From positions 1 through 64,000 of the forward strand of contig WGLX01000003.1 of NCBI GenBank assembly GCA_016125355.1: 64,000 nucleotides of DNA. The letters are read 5' to 3'. A program made the translations under genes and the position numbers. The notes beneath the pieces were generated by a model, which made no database searches, was not told the DNA's origin, and saw only the letters and a program-made list of their open reading frames with translations. Origin of the DNA: Actinomycetales bacterium. Its GTDB lineage: Bacteria > Actinomycetota > Actinomycetes > S36-B12. Every line of letters begins with the position of its first letter. Position 1 is the first letter of the stretch. This document shows positions 25,035-33,717 of the stretch, one piece after another.

Positions 25035-25040
25035 TACCTT
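25035..25040 (+). promoter_or_regulatory. -10 element for the secreted DUF1566-like gene
   Basis: TACCTT, about 43 bases before the ATG at 25083, which carries a GAGGAGG ribosome site. This gives a leadered transcript. Confidence 0.45.
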
Positions 25041-25082
25041 TCCTCTGAGCCGCGTGGGGCGGCGAGCCATCGAGGAGGCCGC

Positions 25083-25781
25083 ATGTCACCACGGGTCCGC
25101 ACGCTGTCACTGCTCCTGGGGGCCGCGCTCATCGCCGGCAGCGCGGCCTTCGCCCCGGTCGCCCAGGCCCAGGCCCCCACCCGGCCCACCGTCAAGGTCA
25201 AGTGCGTGAGCAAGTCCACCGGCTTCGCCCGCTACTCGAGGAGCGGCAGCTGCCGGCGGACCGAACGCGTCGACCGCAAGCCCTGCGCCAAGGGCGGCTC
25301 CTGCGTCGTCGGTGACGTCGGGCCCGGCCGCGGCAAGGTGTTCTATGCGGCCAGGACCAAGCAGGCGTGGGGCCGGTACCTCGAGGTCGCGCCCCCGACG
25401 TGGATGGCCGACGGCGACCCCAACGTCGACTGGTGCGACAACCTCGTCGATCAGTCGCTCCCGGGCACCCAGGCCACGGGGATCGGTGCCGGCAAGGCCA
25501 ACACCGCGGTGATGGTCGGCGCGTGCACGAGTGGTGCCGCCAATTCCGTCGCGGCCTACCAGGGAGGCGGGAAGTCCGACTGGTACCTGCCGTCCAAGGA
25601 CGAGCTGCGGGCACTCTTCCTCCGCCAGAAGGTGAGCAGTGGCTTCCAGCTGCACGGCTACTGGAGCTCGTCGGAGGAGAACACCAACACGGCGTGGATG
25701 CAGGACTTCTACGCCGACTACACCCCCGCGCCGTCCGACAAGGGCTTCGCCAACTACGTACGGCCGATCCGGGCCTTCTGA
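25083..25781 (+). CDS. secreted protein with DUF1566 (Lcl)-like C-terminal domain
   Basis: 232 residues. A Sec signal peptide (about 1-30, AQA-Q) precedes a Cys-containing basic segment (CVSKSTGF, CRRTERV, CAKGGSCVVGD) and a domain ending DWYLPSKDELRALF, YWSSSEENTNTAWMQDF and YVRPIRAF. That last pattern is the Lcl/DUF1566 signature common in surface proteins. Its ligand is unknown. Transcribed alone, from TACCTT with a GAGGAGG ribosome site, and convergent with the antiporter (16-base gap). Confidence 0.8.
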   Translation: MSPRVRTLSLLLGAALIAGSAAFAPVAQAQAPTRPTVKVKCVSKSTGFARYSRSGSCRRTERVDRKPCAKGGSCVVGDVGPGRGKVFYAARTKQAWGRYLEVAPPTWMADGDPNVDWCDNLVDQSLPGTQATGIGAGKANTAVMVGACTSGAANSVAAYQGGGKSDWYLPSKDELRALFLRQKVSSGFQLHGYWSSSEENTNTAWMQDFYADYTPAPSDKGFANYVRPIRAF

Positions 25782-25797
25782 GACCGCGCCCTGCCGT

Positions 25798-27288
25798 CTA
25801 GCTTCCCTGGAGCCACCGGGCCAGGCGGCCCCGTCGCGACACGTCCCGCATGCGCTCCTCGGTCGCCGCGCGCGCCTCCTCGGTGGTGACGAGGAGCAGC
25901 CGGTCCCCGGCCCGCACGCGGGTGTGCACGTCGGGGGCGACGGCCCGCTCCCCGCGGACGATCAGGGCGACGACGGACCCCTCCGGAAGGCCGAGCTCGG
26001 TCACGAACGTACCCACGAGGTGCGAGTCGGCCGGCACCTCGACGCCCAGCACCTGGGCGGCCATCCCATCGAGCGGCGCCGCCTCCACCTCCAGCTCCAC
26101 GGCCTCCTCCACGGTCACCACGCCGAGCCGGGTGCCGGCAAGCCGGATCAGCGGCACCTGCACGATGATGAGGATGAGGACGACGATCAGCGTCACGTCG
26201 AACACCAACCGGCCACCCGGAACTCCCAGCCCCAGGGGGATGGCGGCGAACACGATGGGGACCGCACCACGCAAGCCGGCGATGCCGGCGAACGCGATCG
26301 TCTGACGCGGCAGCCGGAACGGCAGCAGAGCCACGAGGGCGGCCAGCGGCCGGGCGAGCAGGAGGATGATCGCGGCCACGACCAGCGCGTACGGCAGCGC
26401 ATCGGGCAGCGACTGGACGTCGGCCAGGGCGCCCAGCATGAAGAACAGCCCGATCTCCGCGATCCACGCCAGGCCGTCGGCGAACCCGATGATGGACCGG
26501 CGATGCGGCAGCCGGGCGGCCGACCCGATGATCACCGCCGACACGTACACGGCGAGGAAGCCGGAAGAGTGCACGACGTCGGCCAGCCCATAGGCTCCGA
26601 CCAGCAGCGCGAGTGCGGCGATGGGGTACAGGCCGACCGCGGGCAGTGCCAGGCGCGGCAGCAGCCACCGGCCGGCGTACCCGACCGCCAGGCCGACCAG
26701 CGCCCCGCCGATCAGCTCGGCGACCACGAGCAAGGGCACCTGCCACCAGGATCCGTCGTCGAGCGAGCCGCTCGAGACGATGGACACGAGCACGACGACC
26801 GGCGCGTCGTTGAACCCCGCCTCGGCCTCGAGCAGTGTCCGGACGCGCAGGGAGATGTGCATGCGGCGCATGACCGAGAACACCGCTGCGGCGTCCGTCG
26901 CTGCCAGCACCGCGCCGATGAGGATGGCGTTCTGCAGGGAGACGTCCAGGAGCCACACCAGCGGAATCGCGACGATCGCGATGCTCACCGCCACGCCGAC
27001 CGATGCCATGGTGATCGCCGGCCACATCACCGGGCGCAGCTGCTCCACCCGGGTGGTCAGGCCGCCCTGCGCGAGGATGAGCACCAGGGCGGAATAGCCC
27101 AGCACGGTCGCCAGCTGCGCGTCGCTGACGTGCAGGTCCGGGAAGGCGCTTCCCAGCACCAGGCCCAGGAGCAGGTACAGCAGCAGGCCCGGGACGCCGA
27201 GCCGTCCGGCCAGGCGCACGCCGATGACCGACACGAGGACGATCGACGCGCCGATGAGCAGCGCGACCGCGAGCTCCTCGAGCGTCAT
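25798..27288 (-). CDS. potassium/proton antiporter (NhaP2/CvrA type)
   Basis: 496 residues. About twelve membrane helices of the CPA1 sodium/hydrogen exchanger fold occupy residues 1-390, with ATDAAAVFSVMR and LEAEAGFNDAPVVVLV holding the ion-binding Asp residues. A TrkA-C (RCK C-terminal) domain covers about 410-490 (VGTFVTELGLPEGSVVALIVRGERAV, RAGDRLLLVT). This architecture is typical of K+/H+ antiporters gated by nucleotides such as c-di-AMP. It lies 13 bases downstream of metF, with a GGGGGA ribosome site before the ATG. Confidence 0.9.
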   Translation of the reverse strand: MTLEELAVALLIGASIVLVSVIGVRLAGRLGVPGLLLYLLLGLVLGSAFPDLHVSDAQLATVLGYSALVLILAQGGLTTRVEQLRPVMWPAITMASVGVAVSIAIVAIPLVWLLDVSLQNAILIGAVLAATDAAAVFSVMRRMHISLRVRTLLEAEAGFNDAPVVVLVSIVSSGSLDDGSWWQVPLLVVAELIGGALVGLAVGYAGRWLLPRLALPAVGLYPIAALALLVGAYGLADVVHSSGFLAVYVSAVIIGSAARLPHRRSIIGFADGLAWIAEIGLFFMLGALADVQSLPDALPYALVVAAIILLLARPLAALVALLPFRLPRQTIAFAGIAGLRGAVPIVFAAIPLGLGVPGGRLVFDVTLIVVLILIIVQVPLIRLAGTRLGVVTVEEAVELEVEAAPLDGMAAQVLGVEVPADSHLVGTFVTELGLPEGSVVALIVRGERAVAPDVHTRVRAGDRLLLVTTEEARAATEERMRDVSRRGRLARWLQGS

Positions 27289-27301
27289 GGCATCCCCCGG
27301 C

Positions 27302-28195
27302 CTAGCCCGTCAGGGCACCCAGTCCCAAGGCCCGGTAGACCTCGATGGTCGCGGTCGACCTGTTGAGCGTGTAGAAGTGCAGCCCGGGCGCTCCGAGGTC
27401 GAGGAGCCGCTGGCACATCTCAGCCGCCACCTCGACGCCGAGCGCCTGCACGGCGTCCGCGTCGTCGGCGACGGCGTGGAACCGCTCCGCCAGGTCGGCG
27501 GGGAAGGCCGTGCCGGAGAGCGCCGCGAAACGCTCGATCTGCGCGACGTTCGTGACCGGCATGATCCCCGGGATGATCGGCATGGTGCAGCCGGCCGCCC
27601 GCGCCGACACGAGGAGCCGCTCGTAGTCCTCCACGCGGAAGAACAGCTGGGTGACCGCGAACTCCGCCCCGGCCTGCTGCTTGAGCGCGAGCACCCGGGC
27701 ATCCTGGCCGAGGTCGGCCGACTCCGGGTGGCCCTCGGGGAAGGCGGCCACACCCACGCTGAACCCGCCGAGCGACCGGATCAGCTCGACCAGCTCGACC
27801 GCATGATCGAGGCCGCCGGGATGGGAGACCCACGGAGTGTTGAGGCCCGTCGGCGGGTCGCCGCGCAGGGCGAGCAGGTTGCGGACGCCGACGCCGGCGT
27901 ACTGGCCGATGACCTCGCGCAGATCGTCCTGGGTCGCCCCGACGCAGGTCAGGTGCCCGACCGGCGTCAAGGTCGTGTCGGCGGCGATCTCACCGGTCAG
28001 GCGCACCGTGCGGTCGCGTGTCGTGCCCCCGGCGCCGTAGGTGACCGAGACGAAGGTCGGCTTCAGCGCCTCGATCTCCCGGACCGTCTGCCAGAGCATC
28101 CGCTCGCCCTCGTCCGTCTTCGGCGGGAAGAGCTCGAACGAGAAGGATCGGCGTCCACTGGACAGCACCTGTCCGAGGGAGTCGGTCGCATGCAT
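27302..28195 (-). CDS. metF: 5,10-methylenetetrahydrofolate reductase
   Basis: 297 residues of the FAD-dependent MTHFR barrel: SFELFPPKTDEGE with the catalytic Glu, FVSVTYGAGGTTRDRT, HLTCVGATQDDL, LLALRGDPP, FAVTQLFFRVEDY, IPGIMPVTN and GLHFYTLNRS. It supplies methyl-THF for methionine synthesis. ATG 28195 is preferred to GTG 28201 because the TAGGCT -10 at 28202-28207 ends six bases before it, implying a leaderless message. It is divergent from the prenyl synthase gene, as in other actinobacteria. Confidence 0.95.
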   Translation of the reverse strand: MHATDSLGQVLSSGRRSFSFELFPPKTDEGERMLWQTVREIEALKPTFVSVTYGAGGTTRDRTVRLTGEIAADTTLTPVGHLTCVGATQDDLREVIGQYAGVGVRNLLALRGDPPTGLNTPWVSHPGGLDHAVELVELIRSLGGFSVGVAAFPEGHPESADLGQDARVLALKQQAGAEFAVTQLFFRVEDYERLLVSARAAGCTMPIIPGIMPVTNVAQIERFAALSGTAFPADLAERFHAVADDADAVQALGVEVAAEMCQRLLDLGAPGLHFYTLNRSTATIEVYRALGLGALTG

Positions 28196-28201
28196 GCGCA
28201 C

Positions 28202-28207
28202 AGCCTA
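28202..28207 (-). promoter_or_regulatory. leaderless -10 for metF
   Basis: TAGGCT on the minus strand, six bases before ATG 28195. It faces an identical hexamer serving crtE 50 bases away. Confidence 0.6.
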
Positions 28208-28256
28208 CGGATCCTCGCCCGCATTCGTCCGAGAGGCCGGGGGCGCCGCGGCGTCG

Positions 28257-28262
28257 TAGGCT
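28257..28262 (+). promoter_or_regulatory. leaderless -10 for the crtE-crtI-crtB operon
   Basis: TAGGCT, six bases before GTG 28269; the same hexamer and spacing as the divergent metF promoter, so the two -35 regions must share the intervening 49 bases. Confidence 0.62.
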
Positions 28263-28268
28263 CGGGTC

Positions 28269-29351
28269 GTGATCTCGCCCTCCCCTGCACCCCTGGATGC
28301 CGCCGACCTGCGCCCCCGCGTCCAGACGGTCATCGACGAGGTCCTTGCCACCGAGACGAAGGCGCTCGCCGGGGTCAGCGACGACCTGGGCCCGATGATC
28401 GAGGCGGTCACCGACCTGCTCCAGGGCGGGAAGCGTCTCCGCCCGGCCTTCTGCTACTGGGGGTGGCGTGGTGCCACGGACGAACGCGACGACGACGAGG
28501 CCGCGCTGCGCGCCGCCGCCGCCCTGGAGTTCCTCCAGGCGTGCGCCCTCGTCCATGACGACGTCATGGACGGATCCGACACCCGGCGCGGGCTCCCGGC
28601 CGCGCATCGGCGGTTCGCGGGCCTGCACCGGGACGAGGAGTGGCACGGCTCGCCCGAGGCCTTCGGCATCGGTGCGGCGATCCTCCTCGGCGACCTGTGC
28701 CTGAGCTGGGCCGACGAGGTCCTGTACCAGTCGGGATTCCCGCTGGAGGCGCTCCAGCGGGGCAAGGCCGTGTACGACGAGATGCGCACGGAGCTGATGG
28801 CGGGGCAGTACCTCGACCTCCTCGAGCAGGCCCGGGGCGGCGGATCCGTGGAGCGGGCTCTGCGCGTGGTCCGCTACAAGTCGGCCAAGTACACGATCGA
28901 GCGACCGCTCCACCTCGGTGCGGCCCTGGCCGGCGCCGATCCCACGGTCTTCGAGGCGTACAGCGGCTACGGACTCCCCCTCGGGGAGGCGTTCCAGCTG
29001 CGCGATGACATCCTGGGCGTCTTCGGCGACCCGTCGGAGACCGGCAAGCCAGCCGGTGACGACCTGCGCGAGGGCAAGCGCACCGTCCTGATCGCCCTGG
29101 CCCTCGAGAAGAGTGCCCCCGCACAGGCGTCGGTCATCCGCCGCTACCTCGGCGATCCCGGCCTGGACGCTGCGGGGGTCGAGCAGTTGCGCGAGGTGAT
29201 CGAGTCCACCGGAGCACGGGCCGCGACCGAGGGACTGATCGACCAACTGCTGGAGCGCTCGCTCACCGCACTGGAGGCCGTGGACCTCGACGAGGAGGCA
29301 CGTGCCGTCCTCGCCGGCCTGGCCTACGCCGCCACCCGCAGGAGCCTGTGA
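28269..29351 (+). CDS. crtE: geranylgeranyl diphosphate synthase
   Basis: 360 residues of the trans-prenyl synthase fold: GGKRLRPAFCY, the first Asp-rich motif DDVMDGSDTRRG near residue 97, and the second DDILGVFGDPSETGKPAGDDLREGKRT. It condenses IPP with allylic diphosphates, probably to GGPP for phytoene and possibly other polyprenyl products. Family and context (divergent from metF, upstream of crtI/crtB) match actinobacterial IdsA/CrtE. The leaderless TAGGCT promoter fixes the GTG start. Its stop overlaps the crtI start. Confidence 0.92.
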   Translation: MISPSPAPLDAADLRPRVQTVIDEVLATETKALAGVSDDLGPMIEAVTDLLQGGKRLRPAFCYWGWRGATDERDDDEAALRAAAALEFLQACALVHDDVMDGSDTRRGLPAAHRRFAGLHRDEEWHGSPEAFGIGAAILLGDLCLSWADEVLYQSGFPLEALQRGKAVYDEMRTELMAGQYLDLLEQARGGGSVERALRVVRYKSAKYTIERPLHLGAALAGADPTVFEAYSGYGLPLGEAFQLRDDILGVFGDPSETGKPAGDDLREGKRTVLIALALEKSAPAQASVIRRYLGDPGLDAAGVEQLREVIESTGARAATEGLIDQLLERSLTALEAVDLDEEARAVLAGLAYAATRRSL

Positions 29352-30865
29352 TGCGCACCGTCACCGGACCGACCGACGAGGTGGTCGTCGTCGGCGCAGG
29401 GCTCGCCGGGCTCTCTGCCGCGATGCGACTGGCCGGGGCGGGCCGGCGCGTCACGGTCCTGGAGCGCGCATCCGTGCCGGGTGGCCGTGCAGGACGGCTG
29501 GTCGTGGACACCGCCGACGGCGCCTACCACTTCGACACCGGACCCACCGTCCTGACGATGCCGGACCTCATCGCCGATGCGTTCGACAGCCTCGGCGAGG
29601 ACATGGCGGACTTCCTCACCCTCGACCCGGTGGCGCCCCTGTACCGGGCCTTCTATCCCGACGGGTCCACGCTCGACGTGCACGCCGACATCGACCGGAT
29701 GGCCGACGAGATCGCCACCTCGATCAGCCCGGCCGAGGCGGCGGGCTATCGACGCTATGTGGACTTCGTCTCCCAGCTCTACCGCTACGAGATGAAGGAC
29801 TTCATCGACCGCAACATCGACTCGCCCTTCAACCTCGTCACCCCCGACCTCGCACGACTGGTCGCCCTCGGGGGATTTCGTCGCCTGGCCCCGAAGGTCC
29901 GCGAGTACCTGAAGGACCCGCGTACCGAGCGCATCTACTCGTTCCAGGCGATGTACGCCGGCGTCTCGCCGCAGCAGGCCCTGGCCATCTACGCGGTCAT
30001 CGCCTACATGGACTCCGTGGCCGGCGTGTTCTTCCCGCGCGGCGGAATGCATGCGGTGCCCATGGCGATGGCCGCAGCGGCGGAGAAGCACGGCGTCCAG
30101 TTCCGCTACGACACCGAGGTCACCAGCGTCGAGACCGTGGGCGACCGGGCGATCGCTGTCATCACCGCGGGGGGCGAGCGGATCCCCGCGGACGTCGTGG
30201 TGCTCAACCCGGACCTCCCGGTCGCGCACCGGGACCTGCTCGGCCGGGAGCCGTGGTCGATCCGCCGCCTGCGGTACTCGCCCTCGTGCTTCCTGCTGCT
30301 CGCCGGCTCCTCCGCCCAGTACAGCAAGATCGCCCATCACAACATCCACTTCGGCCGGTCCTGGCGGGGCGTCTTCGACGAGCTGATCGACCAGCGGACC
30401 CTCATGAGCGACCCGAGCATCCTCGTGACCAATCCCACCCACTCGGACCCGTCACTGGCGCCTGAGGGCCGTCACGTCTACTACGTGCTCGCCCCCACGC
30501 CGAACCTGGACGCCGATATCGACTGGCGGCGGGAGCGGTCCCGGTACCGTGACGCCGTCGTCGAGACCCTCGAGCAGCGCGGCTACATCGGCTTCGGCGA
30601 CGCCATCGAGGTGGAGGACATCACCACCCCGCTCGACTGGGAGGCCCGAGGAATGGAGCGCGGTGCACCGTTCGCGTCGGCACACACCTTCCTGCAGACC
30701 GGTCCCTTCCGGCCGAGCAACATGTGGGGTCAGAACGTGGTCTTCACCGGGTCCGGCACGCAGCCGGGGGTGGGCGTTCCGATGGTCCTGATCTCCGGAC
30801 GCCTGGCGGCGGAGCGGGTAACCGGACCGGATCCCACCTACCGGTCGCGGGCCGTCCGCTGGTGA
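29351..30865 (+). CDS. crtI: phytoene desaturase
   Basis: 504 residues. FAD-binding VVVVGAGLAGLSAAMRLAGAG, then LERASVPGGRAGRL, FDTGPTVLTMPDL, SFQAMYAGVSPQQALAIYAVIAYMDSVAG and the C-terminal VVFTGSGTQPGVGVPMVLISGRLAAERV are CrtI hallmarks. It introduces double bonds into phytoene to make lycopene (or neurosporene). ATG 29351 gives a TGATG-type overlap with crtE; GTG 29348 is one codon earlier. The position between crtE and the mannosyltransferase with overlapping codons means a single operon. Confidence 0.92.
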   Translation: MRTVTGPTDEVVVVGAGLAGLSAAMRLAGAGRRVTVLERASVPGGRAGRLVVDTADGAYHFDTGPTVLTMPDLIADAFDSLGEDMADFLTLDPVAPLYRAFYPDGSTLDVHADIDRMADEIATSISPAEAAGYRRYVDFVSQLYRYEMKDFIDRNIDSPFNLVTPDLARLVALGGFRRLAPKVREYLKDPRTERIYSFQAMYAGVSPQQALAIYAVIAYMDSVAGVFFPRGGMHAVPMAMAAAAEKHGVQFRYDTEVTSVETVGDRAIAVITAGGERIPADVVVLNPDLPVAHRDLLGREPWSIRRLRYSPSCFLLLAGSSAQYSKIAHHNIHFGRSWRGVFDELIDQRTLMSDPSILVTNPTHSDPSLAPEGRHVYYVLAPTPNLDADIDWRRERSRYRDAVVETLEQRGYIGFGDAIEVEDITTPLDWEARGMERGAPFASAHTFLQTGPFRPSNMWGQNVVFTGSGTQPGVGVPMVLISGRLAAERVTGPDPTYRSRAVRW

Positions 30866-32439
30866 CAACGCCCGGGCCGTTCGCCCTTCGGCACGGCCTG
30901 CCGGGCTTCGTCGGAGCCGCCCTCGTCGCCGTCGGGGCGCTCGGCATCGGATGGCTGCCGCTGACGTCCAACATGCTCGACCACCCGCTGGTCCAGGCCC
31001 TGCGCAGCACCCAGGTCGGGTCGCTGGCCTCAGGGGCGCTCGTCATCATCGGCCTGGTGATCCTGCTGCAGGCGTGGCTCCTGCTCGGATCGGAGCTCAT
31101 GTCGGAGGGCCCGCGGCCGGCGCTCTCCGCGCAGTTCGGGGTGCTCGCCCTCTGGGCGGCTCCACTCGTCCTCGCCCCGCCGATGTTCAGCCGCGATGCC
31201 TACTCGTACTACGTCCAGGGGCGCGTCTTCGGCCAGGGCTACGACCCGACGACGATCGGGATCGACGTGATCCCGGGGTGGTTCGACGACGGTGCCGATC
31301 CGATGTGGGTGGAGTCGCCCACGCCCTACGGACCGGTGTTCCTCGCCATCGAACGCGGCATCGCCGACTTCGCGCACCCGAACGCGTACCTCGGCGCGCT
31401 GCTCTTCCGAGGAGTCGCGCTCGTGGGAGTGGCCCTGATCGCGGCCTTCCTGCCCGGACTCGCGGTCCGGCACGGCATCAACCCCCAACGCGCCGTGTGG
31501 CTCGCCGTGCTCAATCCCGTCATGCTCATGCACTTCGTGAGCGGTGCCCACAACGACGCCCTCATGGTCGGCCTCGTCGTTGCCGGGCTGGCCCTTGCTG
31601 CGCAGCAGCGGTGCCTCTGGGGGGCCGTCGCCGTGAGCCTCGCGGTGGCCATCAAGCCGATCGCCCTCATCGCCCTTCCGTTCGTCGGACTGCTGTGGTC
31701 CGGTCGACTCGGCAGGTGGCGGGACCGGGTCCGCTCATGGGCGCTCGCCGGCCTCACCCTCGTCGTCGTGCTCACCTGCGTCTTCCTCGTCGTCGACGCG
31801 GGCGAGGGAGTCCTCGCGGCGGCGTTCGGAACGCCGGCGGGGGTCCTCACGTGGCTGTCGCCGACCACCGCCGTCGGCAAGCTCCTGGGCATGGCGACCA
31901 CCGGACTGGGCCTAACGCAGGACGCCACGCCCCTGCTCAACGCGGTCCGCCTGATCGGCGTTGCCGCAGCCCTGGCGATCGTCGCGTGGCTGATCCTTCG
32001 GCCCGGCGGCCGTTCACCGGTCCGAGGAGCCGCGCTCGCCTTCGCCGCCGTGGTCGTGCTCGGCCCCGTCGTCCAGCCGTGGTACCTGCTCTGGTTCCTG
32101 CCGCTCTTCGCCGTGACCGGCCTGTCGCTCGTCGAGATGCGGGTCGCGGTCATCGCCACCGCCGGCTTCACCGTGCACGGGATGATCGAGGCGACCACGA
32201 ACTCGGACAACATCTTCGACGTCGCCGACATCGTGACCTACGTCGTGGCATTCACCGTCGTGGCCATCGTCCTCCTGGCATCGCGGCGCGAGCGTCGGCT
32301 GGTTCTCGGCCCGGCCGATGGACTGGCCCTGGAGCCGTCCACGGAGGAGGAGCGCGCCGCGGCAGCGTCGATGCGCTGGCCCGCCCGAGCACCCGGTTCA
32401 GGCTCCTCCACGGCCACCAATGACAGGATGCTGACGTGA
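30862..32439 (+). CDS. polyprenyl-phosphomannose-dependent alpha-1,6-mannosyltransferase-like (MptA/MptB family)
   Basis: 525 residues, GT-C type membrane protein with about twelve helices. An external loop after the second or third helix carries FSRDAYSYYVQGRVFGQGYDP (the conserved acidic GT-C loop) and SPTPYGPVFLAIE; AHNDALMVGLV follows. These resemble MptA (Rv2174), which extends lipomannan in mycobacteria and also lies next to a prenyl synthase. Here it overlaps crtI upstream (GTGA) and crtB downstream (GTGA). A role in carotenoid mannosylation is possible but unsupported; envelope lipoglycan synthesis is the default. Confidence 0.82.
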   Translation: MTTPGPFALRHGLPGFVGAALVAVGALGIGWLPLTSNMLDHPLVQALRSTQVGSLASGALVIIGLVILLQAWLLLGSELMSEGPRPALSAQFGVLALWAAPLVLAPPMFSRDAYSYYVQGRVFGQGYDPTTIGIDVIPGWFDDGADPMWVESPTPYGPVFLAIERGIADFAHPNAYLGALLFRGVALVGVALIAAFLPGLAVRHGINPQRAVWLAVLNPVMLMHFVSGAHNDALMVGLVVAGLALAAQQRCLWGAVAVSLAVAIKPIALIALPFVGLLWSGRLGRWRDRVRSWALAGLTLVVVLTCVFLVVDAGEGVLAAAFGTPAGVLTWLSPTTAVGKLLGMATTGLGLTQDATPLLNAVRLIGVAAALAIVAWLILRPGGRSPVRGAALAFAAVVVLGPVVQPWYLLWFLPLFAVTGLSLVEMRVAVIATAGFTVHGMIEATTNSDNIFDVADIVTYVVAFTVVAIVLLASRRERRLVLGPADGLALEPSTEEERAAAASMRWPARAPGSGSSTATNDRMLT

Positions 32440-33368
32440 GCGACCGCGAACTCGACGCCGCCGGCATCACCGACCCCCACCTCCGGGAGTCGTACGAGCG
32501 GTGCCGTCAGCTGAACGCCGCGCACGGCCGCACCTACTACCTGGCCACGCTGCTGCTGCCCCCGGCGAAGCGGCCCTACGTGCACGCGCTCTACGGGTTC
32601 GCGCGCTACGCCGACGAGATCGTCGACGACCTGTCCAGCGAGCTCTCGGGCGAGGAACGCGCCGCGTGGCTCAGGGACTGGGGATCGACCTTCCTCGCCG
32701 ACGTCGATCGGGGCTGGTCGGACGACCCGGTCGCCATGGCCGTGGTCGACACGATTCAGCGGTGGTCGATTCCCACGGAGCACTTCGTCGCCTTCCTGCA
32801 CTCGATGGCGATGGACCTGACGGTGACCGAGTACCGCACCTACGAGGACCTCTACGAGTACGTCTACGGATCCGCGGCCGTCATCGGACTGCAGATGGTG
32901 CCGATCCTCGAGCCGACGGATCCGGAAGCGTACGAGCGCGCCACGGATCTCGGCGTCGCGTTCCAGCTGGCCAACTTCATCCGGGACGTCGGCGAGGACC
33001 TCGACCGCGGGCGGGTCTACCTGCCGCTGGACGAGCTCGCGGAGTTCGGCGTGACCCGCGACGACCTCGAGAGGCGGGTGACCACACCGGCCCTCAAGGC
33101 AGCCCTGCGCCAGCAGGTGGCGCGGGTCCGCGCCCTCGAGGAGCGCTCCCGTCCCGGCATCGACATGCTGGATCCGACCTCCCGGGACTGCATCGAGGCC
33201 GCGCGGATCCTGTACTGCGGGATCGTCGACGAGGTGGAGCGGCAGGACTACGACGTGTTCGCCCGACGGGCGACCGTGCCCCTGCGCCGCCGACTGGCGG
33301 TGGCCGGACCGGCGTGGGTCAGGGCCCGCCGGGCCCGCCGCGTCGGCGCCAGATCGGGGGGCCGCTGA
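32436..33368 (+). CDS. crtB: phytoene synthase
   Basis: 310 residues of the squalene/phytoene synthase family. RTYYLATLLLPPAKR, YGFARYADEIVDD (first Asp motif DxxxD near residue 50) and LANFIRDVGEDLDRGRVYLP (second Asp motif near residue 190) are intact. It joins two GGPP to phytoene. The GTG start overlaps the mannosyltransferase stop by four bases. The 3' end overlaps the convergent crtYd by 50 bases, giving an Arg-rich tail with ARRARRVGARSGGR. Confidence 0.92.
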   Translation: MSDRELDAAGITDPHLRESYERCRQLNAAHGRTYYLATLLLPPAKRPYVHALYGFARYADEIVDDLSSELSGEERAAWLRDWGSTFLADVDRGWSDDPVAMAVVDTIQRWSIPTEHFVAFLHSMAMDLTVTEYRTYEDLYEYVYGSAAVIGLQMVPILEPTDPEAYERATDLGVAFQLANFIRDVGEDLDRGRVYLPLDELAEFGVTRDDLERRVTTPALKAALRQQVARVRALEERSRPGIDMLDPTSRDCIEAARILYCGIVDEVERQDYDVFARRATVPLRRRLAVAGPAWVRARRARRVGARSGGR

Positions 33369-33717
33369 CGGGCGTGCGCTGGACCCCCCGGCGTCCCCAG
33401 AACACCCATAGCGACAGCGACAGCAGGATCAGCGCGAACCCGAACAGCAGGTCCTCGACGGGGGCGAAGGCGATCCGCCCGTCGCCGAGGAAGGGTGGGG
33501 GGCCGGACACCGGCGAGTCACCGCCGATGATGGCACCACCGTCGTAGCGGACCACCCCGAAGCCTGTGAACATCCCGTTCGTGATCAGCTGGAAGAACAC
33601 GATGATCGCGTACGACGTCCAGAACACGCGGCGGCGCACCAGGCGGGTCCGGAAGGCCCACAGGTCGGCGGCGACGGCCAGCACGACGGCCAGCACGGCG
33701 AGCTGCGTGTACGTCAC
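33319..33717 (-). CDS. crtYd: lycopene cyclase domain protein, CrtYd-type subunit
   Basis: 132 residues with three membrane helices and the motif APVEDLLFG, the counterpart of PxEExLF in heterodimeric carotenoid cyclases. GTG 33717 overlaps the crtYc stop (GTGA), so the two subunits are cotranslated. The Pro/Arg-rich C terminus overlaps crtB on the other strand by 50 bases. Heterodimeric CrtYc/CrtYd enzymes form beta or epsilon rings on lycopene or C50 precursors; ring type cannot be told here. Confidence 0.85.
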   Translation of the reverse strand: MTYTQLAVLAVVLAVAADLWAFRTRLVRRRVFWTSYAIIVFFQLITNGMFTGFGVVRYDGGAIIGGDSPVSGPPPFLGDGRIAFAPVEDLLFGFALILLSLSLWVFWGRRGVQRTPVSGPPIWRRRGGPGGP

